NCBI GenBank assembly: GCA_903900845.1
Contig: CAIUOU010000074.1
Span: forward strand, 1 to 44,998
Direction of reading: 5' to 3'
Source of the DNA: an uncultured Opitutia bacterium
GTDB taxonomy: Bacteria > Verrucomicrobiota > Verrucomicrobiia > Opitutales > Opitutaceae
Length of the DNA stretch: 44,998 nt
How positions within the stretch are numbered: the first letter of the stretch is position 1; every line of letters starts with the position of its first letter. The translations under genes and the position numbers were made by a program. Under the pieces are notes generated by a model. It had not been told where the DNA came from. It saw nothing but the letters and a program-made list of their open reading frames with translations, and ran no database searches. Shown in pieces: positions 7,822 through 17,808 of the stretch.

Positions 7822-8367
7822 TCACCTTTTCGCCGCCGCGAAATCGCGGGCGTCCCGCTGCCAGATCCGCACCACGTGGGCCGCGATGTCGCCCAGCGGC
7901 CGAGAGTCCGTCAGCACCATCGTGCCCGCGCGGCGGTAGACCGGCTCCCGGGCGGCGTAGAGGGTGCGGATGCGCTCCTCGGGATTCTCGACCTCCAGCA
8001 GCGGCCGGTTGCGGCTGCGCGATGTCCGTGCGAGCACCGTCTCGAGCGAGGCGTGGAGGCACACGATGATGCCCCGCGACTGCAGCGTTTCCAGCATGCC
8101 CGGCGGAACGACCAGCCCGCCGCCGCAGGAAACCACGGTGCGCTCGCCCGGGTGGCCGGTTTCGATGAACGCCTTCTCCATCGCGCGGAAAGCCGGCTCG
8201 CCGTCCTGCGCGAAGATCTCGGTGATCGTGCGACCCTGGGCCCGCTCGATCTCATGATCGCTGTCGAGCAGCTGAAACCCGAGGCGGACGGCCACGGTGC
8301 GGCCCACCGTGCTCTTGCCGGTGCCCATGAACCCCACCAGGTACAAGTTGACGTCGGCCGGTTCCAT
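7822..8367 (-). CDS. aroK: Shikimate kinase
   Basis: A 181-residue P-loop kinase that phosphorylates shikimate at the 3-hydroxyl in aromatic amino-acid synthesis. The Walker A motif GFMGTGKST spans residues 12-20, the shikimate-binding aspartates occur in LDSDHEIE (Asp35, Asp37), Arg61 is in EPAFR, and the glycine-rich substrate loop is SCGGGLVVP. The lid arginine region SRSRNRPLL is present. Length and motif spacing match AroK/AroL. The stop codon abuts queG, so the two genes are probably one transcript starting in the 57-base gap before the divergent threonine aldolase. Confidence 0.94.
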   Translation of the reverse strand: MEPADVNLYLVGFMGTGKSTVGRTVAVRLGFQLLDSDHEIERAQGRTITEIFAQDGEPAFRAMEKAFIETGHPGERTVVSCGGGLVVPPGMLETLQSRGIIVCLHASLETVLARTSRSRNRPLLEVENPEERIRTLYAAREPVYRRAGTMVLTDSRPLGDIAAHVVRIWQRDARDFAAAKR

Positions 8368-8424
8368 CGCGTGCAGCTTGAGCAGAACCGCGGGCGAGGT
8401 AGGTTGTCACCCGAGAAACTCTTC

Positions 8425-9474
8425 ATGAGCCCACTTGTCGCCAACTACGCTTTCGCCAGTGACAACACCGCGGGGATCTGTCCCGAGGCCTTCGCCGCCC
8501 TCGGGGCCGTGAACGACGGTTGTGTGCCGAGCTACGGCGACGACTTCCACTCCGCGGAGGCCCGGCGGCTGATCGCGGAGATTTTCGAACGCGAATGCGA
8601 CGTGTTCTTTGTCTTCAACGGCACGGCCGCCAACGCGGTCGTGCTCGCCTCTCTTTGCCGCTCCCACCACGCCGTGCTCTGCCACGCCATGTCGCACGTC
8701 GAGACCGACGAGTGCGGCGCGCCCGAGTTCTTCACCGGCGGGGCGAAGCTGCTGCCGATGCCGGGCGAACTCGCGAAGCTTCGCGCCGGGGACCTCGGCC
8801 CCGCGTTGCACCGCGGTCACGGCATTCACTTTCCGAAGATTCGCGCCGTCTCCGTGACGCAGACCACCGAACTGGGCACATTCTACACCCCGGCCGAGCT
8901 GGGAGTGCTGGGCGAGTTCGCGCGGACGCACGGGCTCGCGCTCCACATGGACGGGGCGCGATTCGCCAACGCCGCCGCGACGGCCCGCGACCGGGGGCTG
9001 ACGCCCGCCGACATCTCCTGGCGGGCGGGAGTCGATGTGCTGTGTCTCGGCGGCACCAAGAACGGCCTGCTGAGCACCGAGGCCGTGGTCTTTTTCAACC
9101 GCGAGTTGGCGCGGGAGTTCGACTACCGGGTCAAGCAGGCCGGCCAGCTGGCTTCCAAGATGCGTTTCGCGGGCGCCCAATGGGCGGCGGTGTTGCGCGA
9201 CGGCGCGTGGCTGCGTCACGCCGATCACGCCAACCGTCTGGCGAGACGTCTGGCCGACGGGTTGCAGGGTCTCGGTCTCACGCTCATCGCCCCGACCGAG
9301 GCCAACGGCGTCTTTGTCGAGATGCCTGGTGCGCTCGCCCACGGCTTGGAGGCGCGCGGGTGGCACTTCTACCGGTTTGTCGGCGAGCATGGCTACCGGC
9401 TGATGTGCTCCTGGGCGACGACCGAGGCCGACGTCGCTGCATTCATCTCCGACGCGCGCGAGGTGCTGGTCTGA
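8425..9474 (+). CDS. ltaE: Low-specificity L-threonine aldolase
   Basis: A 349-residue fold-type I PLP enzyme of the beta-eliminating lyase group that cleaves L-threonine (or allo-threonine) to glycine and acetaldehyde. Typical features are the N-terminal FASDNTAGICPEAF, the AALHMDGARFANA-like segment HMDGARFANAA, and the PLP lysine Lys212 in CLGGTKNGLLSTEAVVFF. The frame stays open far upstream, antisense to aroK and queG, but the family N-terminus and the gap after aroK support ATG at 8425. It is monocistronic as far as visible, divergent from aroK. A closely related phenylserine or 3-hydroxy-amino-acid aldolase is possible. Confidence 0.9.
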   Translation: MSPLVANYAFASDNTAGICPEAFAALGAVNDGCVPSYGDDFHSAEARRLIAEIFERECDVFFVFNGTAANAVVLASLCRSHHAVLCHAMSHVETDECGAPEFFTGGAKLLPMPGELAKLRAGDLGPALHRGHGIHFPKIRAVSVTQTTELGTFYTPAELGVLGEFARTHGLALHMDGARFANAAATARDRGLTPADISWRAGVDVLCLGGTKNGLLSTEAVVFFNRELAREFDYRVKQAGQLASKMRFAGAQWAAVLRDGAWLRHADHANRLARRLADGLQGLGLTLIAPTEANGVFVEMPGALAHGLEARGWHFYRFVGEHGYRLMCSWATTEADVAAFISDAREVLV

Positions 9475-9561
9475 GGTGCGTCGCAGGTCGGGCGGTCCGG
9501 CGGGATTTTTCGTGCATCGCCGGCGCGGTGGGGACGTCATCAAGGGAGATTCCCCCGCCGT

Positions 9562-10536
9562 ATGAAATCACTTCGTCCTTTTTCCCGTGTTCTGCTCGCC
9601 GTGCTGCTCCTCGTGCCGCTCGTGCCGCGCGCCGTCGAGGCCGCGCCGAAACGCGTGCTCGTGGTGACGGTAACCACGGGCTTCCGGCATTCCTGTATTC
9701 CGGTCTCGGAGGCGGTGCTGGCCCGGCTCGCGAAGGACGACGGCCGCTTTTCCGTGGATTTCGTGCGCCAGCCGGAAGGCATGCCTCGTCCGCCCGCCCG
9801 GCCGCGTCCGGGCCCGGCCGGGGTTCAGGATCCGGCCCATCAGGCGGCGCTACGGAAGTTCGCCGCCGATGAGAAGGCGTTCAACGACACCTGGAATCCG
9901 CGGATCGAGGCGGCGTTGCGGGCGCTCAGCCCCGCCAACCTGCGGAATTACGACGCGGTGCTATTCGCCAGCACCACGGGTGATCTCCCGCTCCCGGACA
10001 AGCAGGGGTTCATCGACTGGGTGGCGGGCGGCAAGGCGTTCATCGGTGTGCACGCGGCGACGGACACCTTCCATGGCTTCCGGCCTTTCATCGACATGAT
10101 CGGCGGTGAATTTCGCACCCACGGGCCGCAGGTTGCGGTCGAAGTGGTCAACGACGACCCGGCGCACGCCGCGGCCGCGCCCGTGCCGGTGAAGTGGCCC
10201 GTGTTCGACGAGATCTACCAGTTCAAGAGCTACGAGCGGAACCGCGTGCGCGACCTGTTGCGACTCGAGCAGCTGATGCTGACCGCCGAGGACATCAAGG
10301 CCGGTCGCGCCACCACCGGGCATTTCCCGGTCGCGTGGTGCCGGACGTTCCAGAAGGGCCGCGTCTTCTACACCTCGCTCGGCCACCGCGAGGACATGTG
10401 GGATCCGGAATTCACCGACAAGGCCGGCCGGAGGAATTCCGTGGAGAACGCCCGCATCTTCCAGCGCCATCTCGTCGGCGGCATCCTCTGGGCCCTCGGC
10501 CTCGCGCCGGGTGAAGCGACGCCGCGGTCGCGGTGA
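9562..10536 (+). CDS. Secreted ThuA-domain protein
   Basis: This 324-residue protein has a signal peptide (KSLRPFSRVLLAVLLLVPLV, cleavage near VEAAPKR) followed by a ThuA/trehalose-utilisation-type glutamine-amidotransferase-like fold. Visible family segments are VLVVTVTTGFRHSCIP, a YDAVLFASTTGDLPLP turn, GGKAFIGVHAATDTFH, GGEFRTHGP and a final WCRTFQKGRVFYTSLGHRED. An insertion rich in Pro/Arg around residues 72-90 separates the first strands. ThuA proteins are frequent in polysaccharide-degrading Verrucomicrobiota and Planctomycetes but their reaction is poorly known. A GGGAGA ribosome site lies about 12 bases upstream. It converges with a lipoprotein gene. Confidence 0.88.
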   Translation: MKSLRPFSRVLLAVLLLVPLVPRAVEAAPKRVLVVTVTTGFRHSCIPVSEAVLARLAKDDGRFSVDFVRQPEGMPRPPARPRPGPAGVQDPAHQAALRKFAADEKAFNDTWNPRIEAALRALSPANLRNYDAVLFASTTGDLPLPDKQGFIDWVAGGKAFIGVHAATDTFHGFRPFIDMIGGEFRTHGPQVAVEVVNDDPAHAAAAPVPVKWPVFDEIYQFKSYERNRVRDLLRLEQLMLTAEDIKAGRATTGHFPVAWCRTFQKGRVFYTSLGHREDMWDPEFTDKAGRRNSVENARIFQRHLVGGILWALGLAPGEATPRSR

Positions 10537-10545
10537 CGCTCCCGC

Positions 10546-10971
10546 TTATTTACGGAAGAGGCGGCCGACCAGTTCCCGGACGGCGTCGGGCGGTGCTTTC
10601 GGCGTGAGCGATGGCTGATAGTATTGGGCGTCGGCGAGTTTCTTCGAGGGGAAGACGGTGTGGAACTCGAGGTTCAGCTCGATGAGGTAGGTTTTGAAAT
10701 CCCAATTCCAGCGCGCGTCGTAGGTCACGATGACCTGGGTGTCCTCTGGCATCATGGTCCGAGGCCCGGACCCCGCGATGTGGCCCCGGGCGCGAATCTC
10801 CGCGGCGATGAGCTCGTCGACGCGGTTGTTCTCGTTGAGCCGGCGTTCGACGTAGAAACGCTGGAATCGGCCAAGTTCGACCACCTGCCGGCTGTTCACC
10901 GACGAACAGCCGGAGAAAAGGCCCGCCAGCAGGGCGAACAAGATGAAGCGCCGTAACAACACCAAGGTCAC
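10546..10971 (-). CDS. Hypothetical lipoprotein
   Basis: About 141 residues with a short basic N-terminus, a hydrophobic stretch (FILFALLAGLF) and the lipobox LFSGC followed by SSVNSRQ, so it should be a lipid-anchored envelope protein. The mature part contains FQRFYVERRLNENNRVDELI and VIVTYDARWNWDFKTYLIEL, reminiscent of small DUF4136-like lipoproteins, although the match is weak. Two GTG starts are possible; 10971 gives a standard-length signal and has a GGGGGA eleven bases upstream, while 11010 adds 13 residues and has no ribosome site. It converges with the ThuA gene and lies downstream of xylA on the same strand. No function can be assigned. Confidence 0.7.
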   Translation of the reverse strand: MTLVLLRRFILFALLAGLFSGCSSVNSRQVVELGRFQRFYVERRLNENNRVDELIAAEIRARGHIAGSGPRTMMPEDTQVIVTYDARWNWDFKTYLIELNLEFHTVFPSKKLADAQYYQPSLTPKAPPDAVRELVGRLFRK

Positions 10972-11036
10972 GGCGCGATCTGTCCCCCGGTAGAGCGGGT
11001 TGGCAAGCACGGGCAGGGACCGCGGCTGCCCCGCGG

Positions 11037-12371
<1,335 letters not shown>

Positions 12372-12583
12372 GGGTGGCAATAGGGGGAGTCTACCCTCCC
12401 GGCCGTTTCGGCGGGTAACAAAGTTCCATATATTTCTTTTGATAATTAATACCGCTGCCACTCGCTACCGGGCATGCCCAGCCTTGCCGTACTGCCGTCG
12501 TCTCCCCTGGGGTACGACGCATCCCGTGGCAAATGCCGGGGGCGGGGCGGGGAGTCCGGTTGGTCGTCGGGGGGAGGGGCGGA
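12372..12583. promoter_or_regulatory. xylA-xylR divergent intergenic region with AT-rich core
   Basis: The two start codons are separated by 212 bases. Positions about 12418-12452 form an AT-rich island, including TTCCATATATTTC and TTTTGATAATTAATA, in otherwise very GC-rich DNA. It is the natural place for both divergent promoters and for binding of the neighbouring XylR-type regulator. On the plus strand TTCCAT followed 17 bases later by TAATAC is a possible weak sigma-70 promoter. A short inverted repeat, GGGAG and CTCCC, lies near 12390-12405. No exact direct repeat typical of E. coli XylR sites was found. Confidence 0.45.
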
Positions 12584-13741
12584 ATGCGGAAGGTCGCGCT
12601 GCTGATCGAGACGTCCAACCGCTACGGGCGCGACCTGCTGTACGGCGTGCGCGACTGGATGCAGCAGGGCGAACGCTGGGCGATCCGCTTCACCGAGCAG
12701 GCCCGGCTGGCGCCGTTGCCGGGCTGGCTGCGGGAATGGGAGGGCGATGGCATCATCGCGCGGGTCGACTCCCCGCGGATCGCGGCGGCGCTCCGGCGCA
12801 CCGGCCGGCCCGTGGTCGATGTGAGCGCCGAGCGCGACGCCTCCGAGTTTCCCCGCGTGAGCGTCGACAACGCCGCGGTCTCGCGGCTCGCGGCGGAACA
12901 CCTCGTCGCGCGTGGGTTCCGGCATTTCGCCTACTTTGGCGACGAGCAGTTCCTCTGGTCGCGCGAGCGCGGCCGAGAGCTCCGCCGGCGGCTGGCCGAG
13001 ACCGGGAGGCCCTGTGCGGAGTTCGCCGGCCGGGCGCGCGGCGTCCGGCCCGGTTCCGACGGGGAGATCCGCGCCATGGCGGATTGGCTGGCGGACCAGC
13101 CGCGGCCGCTCGGGGTGTTCGCGTGTTACGACGGCCGTGCGCGCCACGTGCTTGAGGCCTGCCAGCTGCGCGGCTGGGCGGTGCCGGACGAGATCGCGGT
13201 GCTGGGCGTCGACAACGACGAAGTGCTCTGCGAGCTGTGCACGCCGCCTTTGAGCAGCGTGCAGCCCAACGCGCGCCGTACGGGATTCGAGGCGGCGGAA
13301 CTTCTATCCCGCATGATGCGGGGCGAGCTTCCCGGCCGGTTGACGCGGCGCGTCGAGCCGGTGCGGGTGGTGGAGCGGCAGTCGACCGACACCGTGGCGG
13401 TGGCTGATTCCAAGGTCGCCGCGGCGGTGCGGTTCATCCGCGAGCATGTGGGGGATGGGATCGACGTCGGCGACGTGCTGCGCGCCGTACCGATGTCGCG
13501 CACCTTGCTCGAACGGAAGTTTGAGGCCGCGCTCGGGCGTTCGCCCCACCGGGAGATCCTGCAGCAGCGGATTGCACGGGCGCGCCACCTGCTGGCGGAG
13601 AGCGAGGTTTCCGTCGCGGTGGTGGCGGAGCTCGCGGGTTTCGGCGATGCGAGCTACCTCAGCGTGGTGTTTCGCCGCGAGACGGGTGAGAGCCCGCGCG
13701 CCTACCGCCTGCGGCAACGCGCTTCCACCGCCGCGGATTAA
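12584..13741 (+). CDS. xylR: XylR-type AraC-family regulator with LacI-like sensor domain
   Basis: This 385-residue transcription factor has an N-terminal periplasmic-binding-protein-like sensor (VALLIETSNRYGRDLLYGV, VSVDNAAVSRLAAEHLVARG, VLGVDNDEVLCELCTPPLSS) and a C-terminal AraC-type double helix-turn-helix in the last 100 residues (VLRAVPMSRTLLERKF, AELAGFGDASYLSVVFRRE, SPRAYR). This architecture is that of E. coli XylR, which senses D-xylose. A strong ribosome site GGGGAGGGG at 12571-12579 fixes the ATG at 12584. Divergence from xylA supports control of xylose use. The stop codon shares the palindrome TTAA with the convergent HugZ-like gene. Confidence 0.88.
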   Translation: MRKVALLIETSNRYGRDLLYGVRDWMQQGERWAIRFTEQARLAPLPGWLREWEGDGIIARVDSPRIAAALRRTGRPVVDVSAERDASEFPRVSVDNAAVSRLAAEHLVARGFRHFAYFGDEQFLWSRERGRELRRRLAETGRPCAEFAGRARGVRPGSDGEIRAMADWLADQPRPLGVFACYDGRARHVLEACQLRGWAVPDEIAVLGVDNDEVLCELCTPPLSSVQPNARRTGFEAAELLSRMMRGELPGRLTRRVEPVRVVERQSTDTVAVADSKVAAAVRFIREHVGDGIDVGDVLRAVPMSRTLLERKFEAALGRSPHREILQQRIARARHLLAESEVSVAVVAELAGFGDASYLSVVFRRETGESPRAYRLRQRASTAAD

Positions 13742-14262
13742 GCGTTTCGGCGGGGCACGGAAAACGCCCGGAGTTTCGTCCAGTCGGACGGTTCCGCCTC
13801 ATAGGTCTCGCCGAATCCGGCGACGAGTCGCCCGCTTTGCGGCGCTAGACGGACGACATGGAAATCCGGCAGCGCGAGGGTGAGTTCGAGCGTGGCGCCG
13901 AAGCGGGCGCGCAGTGCCTCGACCGCCTCGGACCATCCGGGCTGGCCGGGCATGACGAATTCCGCTTCGCAACGCCAGGTGAGGCGGCGGCGAGCAAGAG
14001 GCTGGGTCGTTGCATTCTCATCCTCCGCTAGCAGCACGGAAGCTCGGCCGGTTTCTCGGAGATGGCGCGTGTGGGCGGCGAGATCGCTCACGTGGAGGAG
14101 GAACCCGCCGCGGCCGTCGAGCGCGGCCGCGACCACGGACGCCTCGGGCTCGCCGGTCGATGAGGCGGTGGCGAGAAAGACGGTGCGGAAGGTCGCGCGG
14201 TGATCCTCGACCCACGCCCGGGCGCGGGCGAGCCGTGGATCGGGGGACGCACCGGTCGACAT
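13738..14262 (-). CDS. Pyridoxamine-phosphate-oxidase-fold (HugZ-like) protein
   Basis: A 174-residue split beta-barrel protein of the FMN-binding PNPOx-like superfamily. The N-terminal strands TVFLATASSTGEPEASVVAA and FLLHVSDLAAHTRHLRETGRASVLLAED are typical, and the C-terminal FHVVRLAPQSGRLVAGFGETY matches the end of the HugZ/HutZ group, which includes heme-degrading enzymes. No classical heme-uptake genes are adjacent. It could therefore be a flavin reductase-like or F420/FMN protein rather than a heme oxygenase. The last codons overlap the convergent regulator by four bases (TTAA used as TAA on both strands). It is located 7 bases upstream of the tricorn protease stop on the same strand. 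Confidence 0.8.
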   Translation of the reverse strand: MSTGASPDPRLARARAWVEDHRATFRTVFLATASSTGEPEASVVAAALDGRGGFLLHVSDLAAHTRHLRETGRASVLLAEDENATTQPLARRRLTWRCEAEFVMPGQPGWSEAVEALRARFGATLELTLALPDFHVVRLAPQSGRLVAGFGETYEAEPSDWTKLRAFSVPRRNA

Positions 14263-14269
14263 GAGCGGA

Positions 14270-17200
14270 TCAGCGTGTCGCCGGACGCGTCATCACCGGG
14301 TAGGGCGGCGGGTTCGGCACGGGGCGGGGGTCGGCGGCGATCTTCTCCTTCAGCAGGCGGATGGCTGCGTCAAGTTGCGCGTCGCGGCCCTTGAACGTCT
14401 CGTGCGGCAGGTTGTCGACCTTGATGTCGGGATCGATGCCGGTGCCCTCGACGACCCAGACGCCCTCGGGCGCGTAGGTGCCGAACTCGGCGGCCGAAGC
14501 GATGCCCTTGTCGACGAGTGTGTTCGCGCTGCGGAGCCAGACGCCGCCTCCCCACGTGCGCGTGCCGATCAGCGTGCCGAGTCCGAGGCGCCGGACGCCG
14601 TTTGCGGCCGCCTCGCCGTCGGACGCCGTCCATTCATTGATAAGAACCACCAGGTGTCCGCGGAACGCGCCCTGCATGTTCCAGTACGGTTCGCCGTCGC
14701 GCGAAGACCAGTACATCCAGGCCTTCCGCATGAGGCGATTCAGGATCCAGCTGTCGATGTTGCCTCCGCGGTTGTGGCGGAGGTCGAGGATGAGCCCTTC
14801 GCGATCGAACACCGGATAATAGTCGCGGGCCCATTGGGCCATGTCGCTGGTGCCCATCGCGCGGAGGTGCACGTAACCGATCCGGCGGTCGGATTCGCGG
14901 TCGACCGTATCCCGCCGCGAGATTTCCCAGTCGTCGTAGCGGAGTCCCTGGGCGGCGAGGGTGGCGATCGGCGTGACGATCGCGTCGCGGGACGCGCCGT
15001 CGGTTGACTTGATCCGTAGCAAAACCTGGCGGCCGGCTTTCTGGCGGAGCAATGCCCCGGGGTGCGGGACCTCGAGGGTGCCGACGCCGTTGATCGACTC
15101 GATGACTTCGCCTTCGCGCACGCCGAGACCGGGCTTGGCGAGCGGAGCCAGCGACTTCGGATAGTCGGGATCGGCCCGGTAGAGTCGGGTGATTCGCCAG
15201 CCGCCGGCGGCATCGTCCCGCGTCAGTTGCGCGCCGAGTGATCCGAGCGCGATGTCGTCGGGCCCATCACGCAGGTCGCCGCCGCGGACCGCGGTGTGCA
15301 GGGCGGAGAGCTCGCTCATCATGTAGGCGATGAGGTCGTTGAGTTCGGCGCGGTCGGTGACGCGATCGACCAGCGGGCGGTGCTTCGCGAGGTTGGCGGG
15401 CCAGTCCACGCCGTGCATCGCCTTGTCGTAGAAATAGTCGCGGTGCAGGCGCCACGAGTCGGTGAAGATCTGGCGCCAGTTCTCGCGCGGGGAGTAGGAG
15501 AAGCGGAGCGCCGAAAGGTCGACGCGCGCCTTGTCGAGTTTTTCGGGCGCCTTCGTTGCGGCGTCGAAAACGTAGAGGGCGTCGCCGCGGCCGGGTGCCT
15601 CGGACTTGTGGACCAGCAGCTTCTTGCGGTCGGCCGAGAGCCGGAACGCCTTGATGTCGTCGATGACCGTCGAGGTTTCCACGTCCTTGTTACGGATCTC
15701 GACTGCGACGAGGCGGGTTCGCCCGTTGGGTCCGCCGCCGCGATCGGTGTAGAACAAATGCTTATCGGTGACGACGAGGCGCCCGAGATTCCCGGCGGGA
15801 ACCGGCACCTCCCATTGGCGCGTCTCGAGGCCCTCGAAGTCGATATTCACCGCGGCGGGCTTGGCGTCCTTGGCACTACCGGCCTTGGCATTGGTCTTCG
15901 TGGCGGGCGGGGTTGCCTCCTTCGCTTCGGCGGGCTTGGGGTCAGCCGCGTCTGCCTTCGGTTCCTCCTTGGTCGGCGCGGGGGAGGGAGTTGGAGCGGG
16001 CTTTTCCGCGTCGGCCGCGTTCAACTCGTCGACGGGATCGAAGGGAGAACGTCGCTGGGCGGCGGTCAGCGCGATCTGGTAGATTTTGTCGACCTTGTCG
16101 AAGTAGGGTTCCGGCTGCCGGTTGCCCCAAGGGGAGCTCACGGTCGACTCAAGGTTACGTTCGGAGGTGAAATACAGCCATTTCCCATCGGGGCTCCACG
16201 CGGGACTCGCGCTGGCGGAGCGCGGGCTGGTCACCGCGGTGCTGCGGTCGTCATCGAGGCTGTAGACGAAGACGCGGCTGAGACCGCTGCGGTTGGGCGA
16301 CATCACGTAGGCGAGCCACCGGCTGTCGTGCGACCACGCCAGTTCGGCGTTGTCAAAATCCGTGGCGGGCGACTTGGCGACGCGGCGGGCCTGACCGGTG
16401 GCCATCTCGTGCACCCAGAGCTCCTGGTCGCGCTCCGCGTAGGCGATCCATTTACCGTCGGGGGAGGCGAGGCCGGAGATCCGCAGCGTCGCGGCGTCGC
16501 GCGTCAATTGCTTGCGAGGGCCGACGCCGTTGGCGGGCAATAGCCAGAACTCCACCTCGCCGGACTCGTCGGACAACGCGAGCAGCGACTTGCCGTCGGG
16601 CAGGAAGGACGCCTGACGGTAGCGTACGCCGCTCTGGCGCGAAGCCTCGGCGAGCCGGCCCGGGCCCGTGGGTGCGACGAAGACCTGGCCGCGCACGGTC
16701 AGGGCCACGCGGTCGCCATTCGGGGAAATCGCGTGGCCGCTCAGGTATTCGAGGGGCTTGTCGACCCACTTTTCGCGGGTCTGGTCGAAATCGGAAGCCA
16801 GCGTGATCGGAATCACCACGTTGCGGCCCGAGGTGATTTCGAGCAGCCACAAGTCGGCGCCGTTCTGGTAGACGATGCGGCCGCCCTGTCCGGCCGGAAA
16901 GCGCACGCCGAAGTCGGTGTGGCGCGTGTGCTGGCGGAGGTCGGAGCCGTCTGGTCGCATCGACCAGACGTTGAGGTGGCCGTCGCGGTCCGTGGCGAAG
17001 TAGAGCCGGCCGCTCCACCAGAGCGGCGACTTGCTGGTGCCGGCGTGGTCGGAGGTCAGGGGAACCGCCTCGGGGCCGCCGGCGGGGAAACGCCACAGGT
17101 TTTGCGCGGTGCCGCCGGCGTAGCGTTTGGCGTGGCTGCTCTGGGCGGAGAGGCGGGTGAAGTAAAGGTTGCCGGCCTCGTCGTAGCAGCCCTCGTCGGC

Positions 17201-17677
17201 TTGGGCGAGGGGGACGCTCGAACGGGCCATCGTCGCCGGAGTGATGGCGACGAGCTGGCGATTGGGCAGGGTGGACTCGGCGAAGGTGCTGACCAGCACG
17301 CGGCCATCCGGGGTCCAGCCGCGCACCAAGGCGCTTTCACCGTCGAACGTGATGCGCTTGGGCAAGCCGCCGGCGAACGGCATCACGTAAGCCTCGACCG
17401 GGCCCTCGTACTGGGCCGAGAAGGCGATCCACTGGCCGTCGGGGGAGAGGGAGGCGTTGGTTTCCTGGCCGGGATGCGTTGTGAGCCGTTGTGCGACGCC
17501 GCCCTGCGCGGAAACGCGCCAAAGATCGCCTTCGGCGGTGAACACGACGTGGTCCCCATGGATCGCGGGGAACCGGTAATATCCAGCGGCGGGATCGGCG
17601 GCGGCAGGCCTCGCGGCCAGCAGCAGGATCGTCAGAAGAAGCGGGGAAATCCGTGGGGAGGTTTGCGGGAAGGACAT
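14270..17677 (-). CDS. Exported tricorn-type S41 protease
   Basis: A 1135-residue protein with an N-terminal signal peptide (ISPLLLTILLLAARPAAA). The order is: two beta-propellers with PD40-type repeats (SLSPDGQWIAFSAQ, WSPDGKWLYFTSE), a Lys/Ala/Pro/Glu-rich linker at about residues 550-610, the C1 helical domain (WRLHRDYFYDKAMHGVDW), a PDZ domain (GLGVREGEVIESINGV) and the S41 C2 domain with Ser1019 in NEWTASDGEAA. The catalytic His is in SALHTAVRGG, and the C-terminal GTGIDPDI segment is typical. Tricorn degrades oligopeptides; here export suggests periplasmic or extracellular peptide processing. The frame is open to 17977, but the signal peptide fixes ATG at 17677. It follows the LuxR-type regulator on the same strand with a 131-base gap. 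Confidence 0.92.
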   Translation of the reverse strand: MSFPQTSPRISPLLLTILLLAARPAAADPAAGYYRFPAIHGDHVVFTAEGDLWRVSAQGGVAQRLTTHPGQETNASLSPDGQWIAFSAQYEGPVEAYVMPFAGGLPKRITFDGESALVRGWTPDGRVLVSTFAESTLPNRQLVAITPATMARSSVPLAQADEGCYDEAGNLYFTRLSAQSSHAKRYAGGTAQNLWRFPAGGPEAVPLTSDHAGTSKSPLWWSGRLYFATDRDGHLNVWSMRPDGSDLRQHTRHTDFGVRFPAGQGGRIVYQNGADLWLLEITSGRNVVIPITLASDFDQTREKWVDKPLEYLSGHAISPNGDRVALTVRGQVFVAPTGPGRLAEASRQSGVRYRQASFLPDGKSLLALSDESGEVEFWLLPANGVGPRKQLTRDAATLRISGLASPDGKWIAYAERDQELWVHEMATGQARRVAKSPATDFDNAELAWSHDSRWLAYVMSPNRSGLSRVFVYSLDDDRSTAVTSPRSASASPAWSPDGKWLYFTSERNLESTVSSPWGNRQPEPYFDKVDKIYQIALTAAQRRSPFDPVDELNAADAEKPAPTPSPAPTKEEPKADAADPKPAEAKEATPPATKTNAKAGSAKDAKPAAVNIDFEGLETRQWEVPVPAGNLGRLVVTDKHLFYTDRGGGPNGRTRLVAVEIRNKDVETSTVIDDIKAFRLSADRKKLLVHKSEAPGRGDALYVFDAATKAPEKLDKARVDLSALRFSYSPRENWRQIFTDSWRLHRDYFYDKAMHGVDWPANLAKHRPLVDRVTDRAELNDLIAYMMSELSALHTAVRGGDLRDGPDDIALGSLGAQLTRDDAAGGWRITRLYRADPDYPKSLAPLAKPGLGVREGEVIESINGVGTLEVPHPGALLRQKAGRQVLLRIKSTDGASRDAIVTPIATLAAQGLRYDDWEISRRDTVDRESDRRIGYVHLRAMGTSDMAQWARDYYPVFDREGLILDLRHNRGGNIDSWILNRLMRKAWMYWSSRDGEPYWNMQGAFRGHLVVLINEWTASDGEAAANGVRRLGLGTLIGTRTWGGGVWLRSANTLVDKGIASAAEFGTYAPEGVWVVEGTGIDPDIKVDNLPHETFKGRDAQLDAAIRLLKEKIAADPRPVPNPPPYPVMTRPATR

Positions 17678-17808
17678 GGTCCGGAGCGGGGTGAGATCCG
17701 TCCAGAGAGCACGGCCCCTCGCGGTCCGGCAACCCTGGTCTCGGAGCCGGTGCAGCGAGGGTCGGGGATTGCCTCCGGCCGGTTCCGCCGGGGCCGCGGA
17801 GCCGCCGA

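Noticed and set aside
7675-8424. Long upstream extension of the threonine aldolase frame
   Set aside because: It is antisense to aroK and queG and adds no domain sequence; the family N-terminus begins at 8425.
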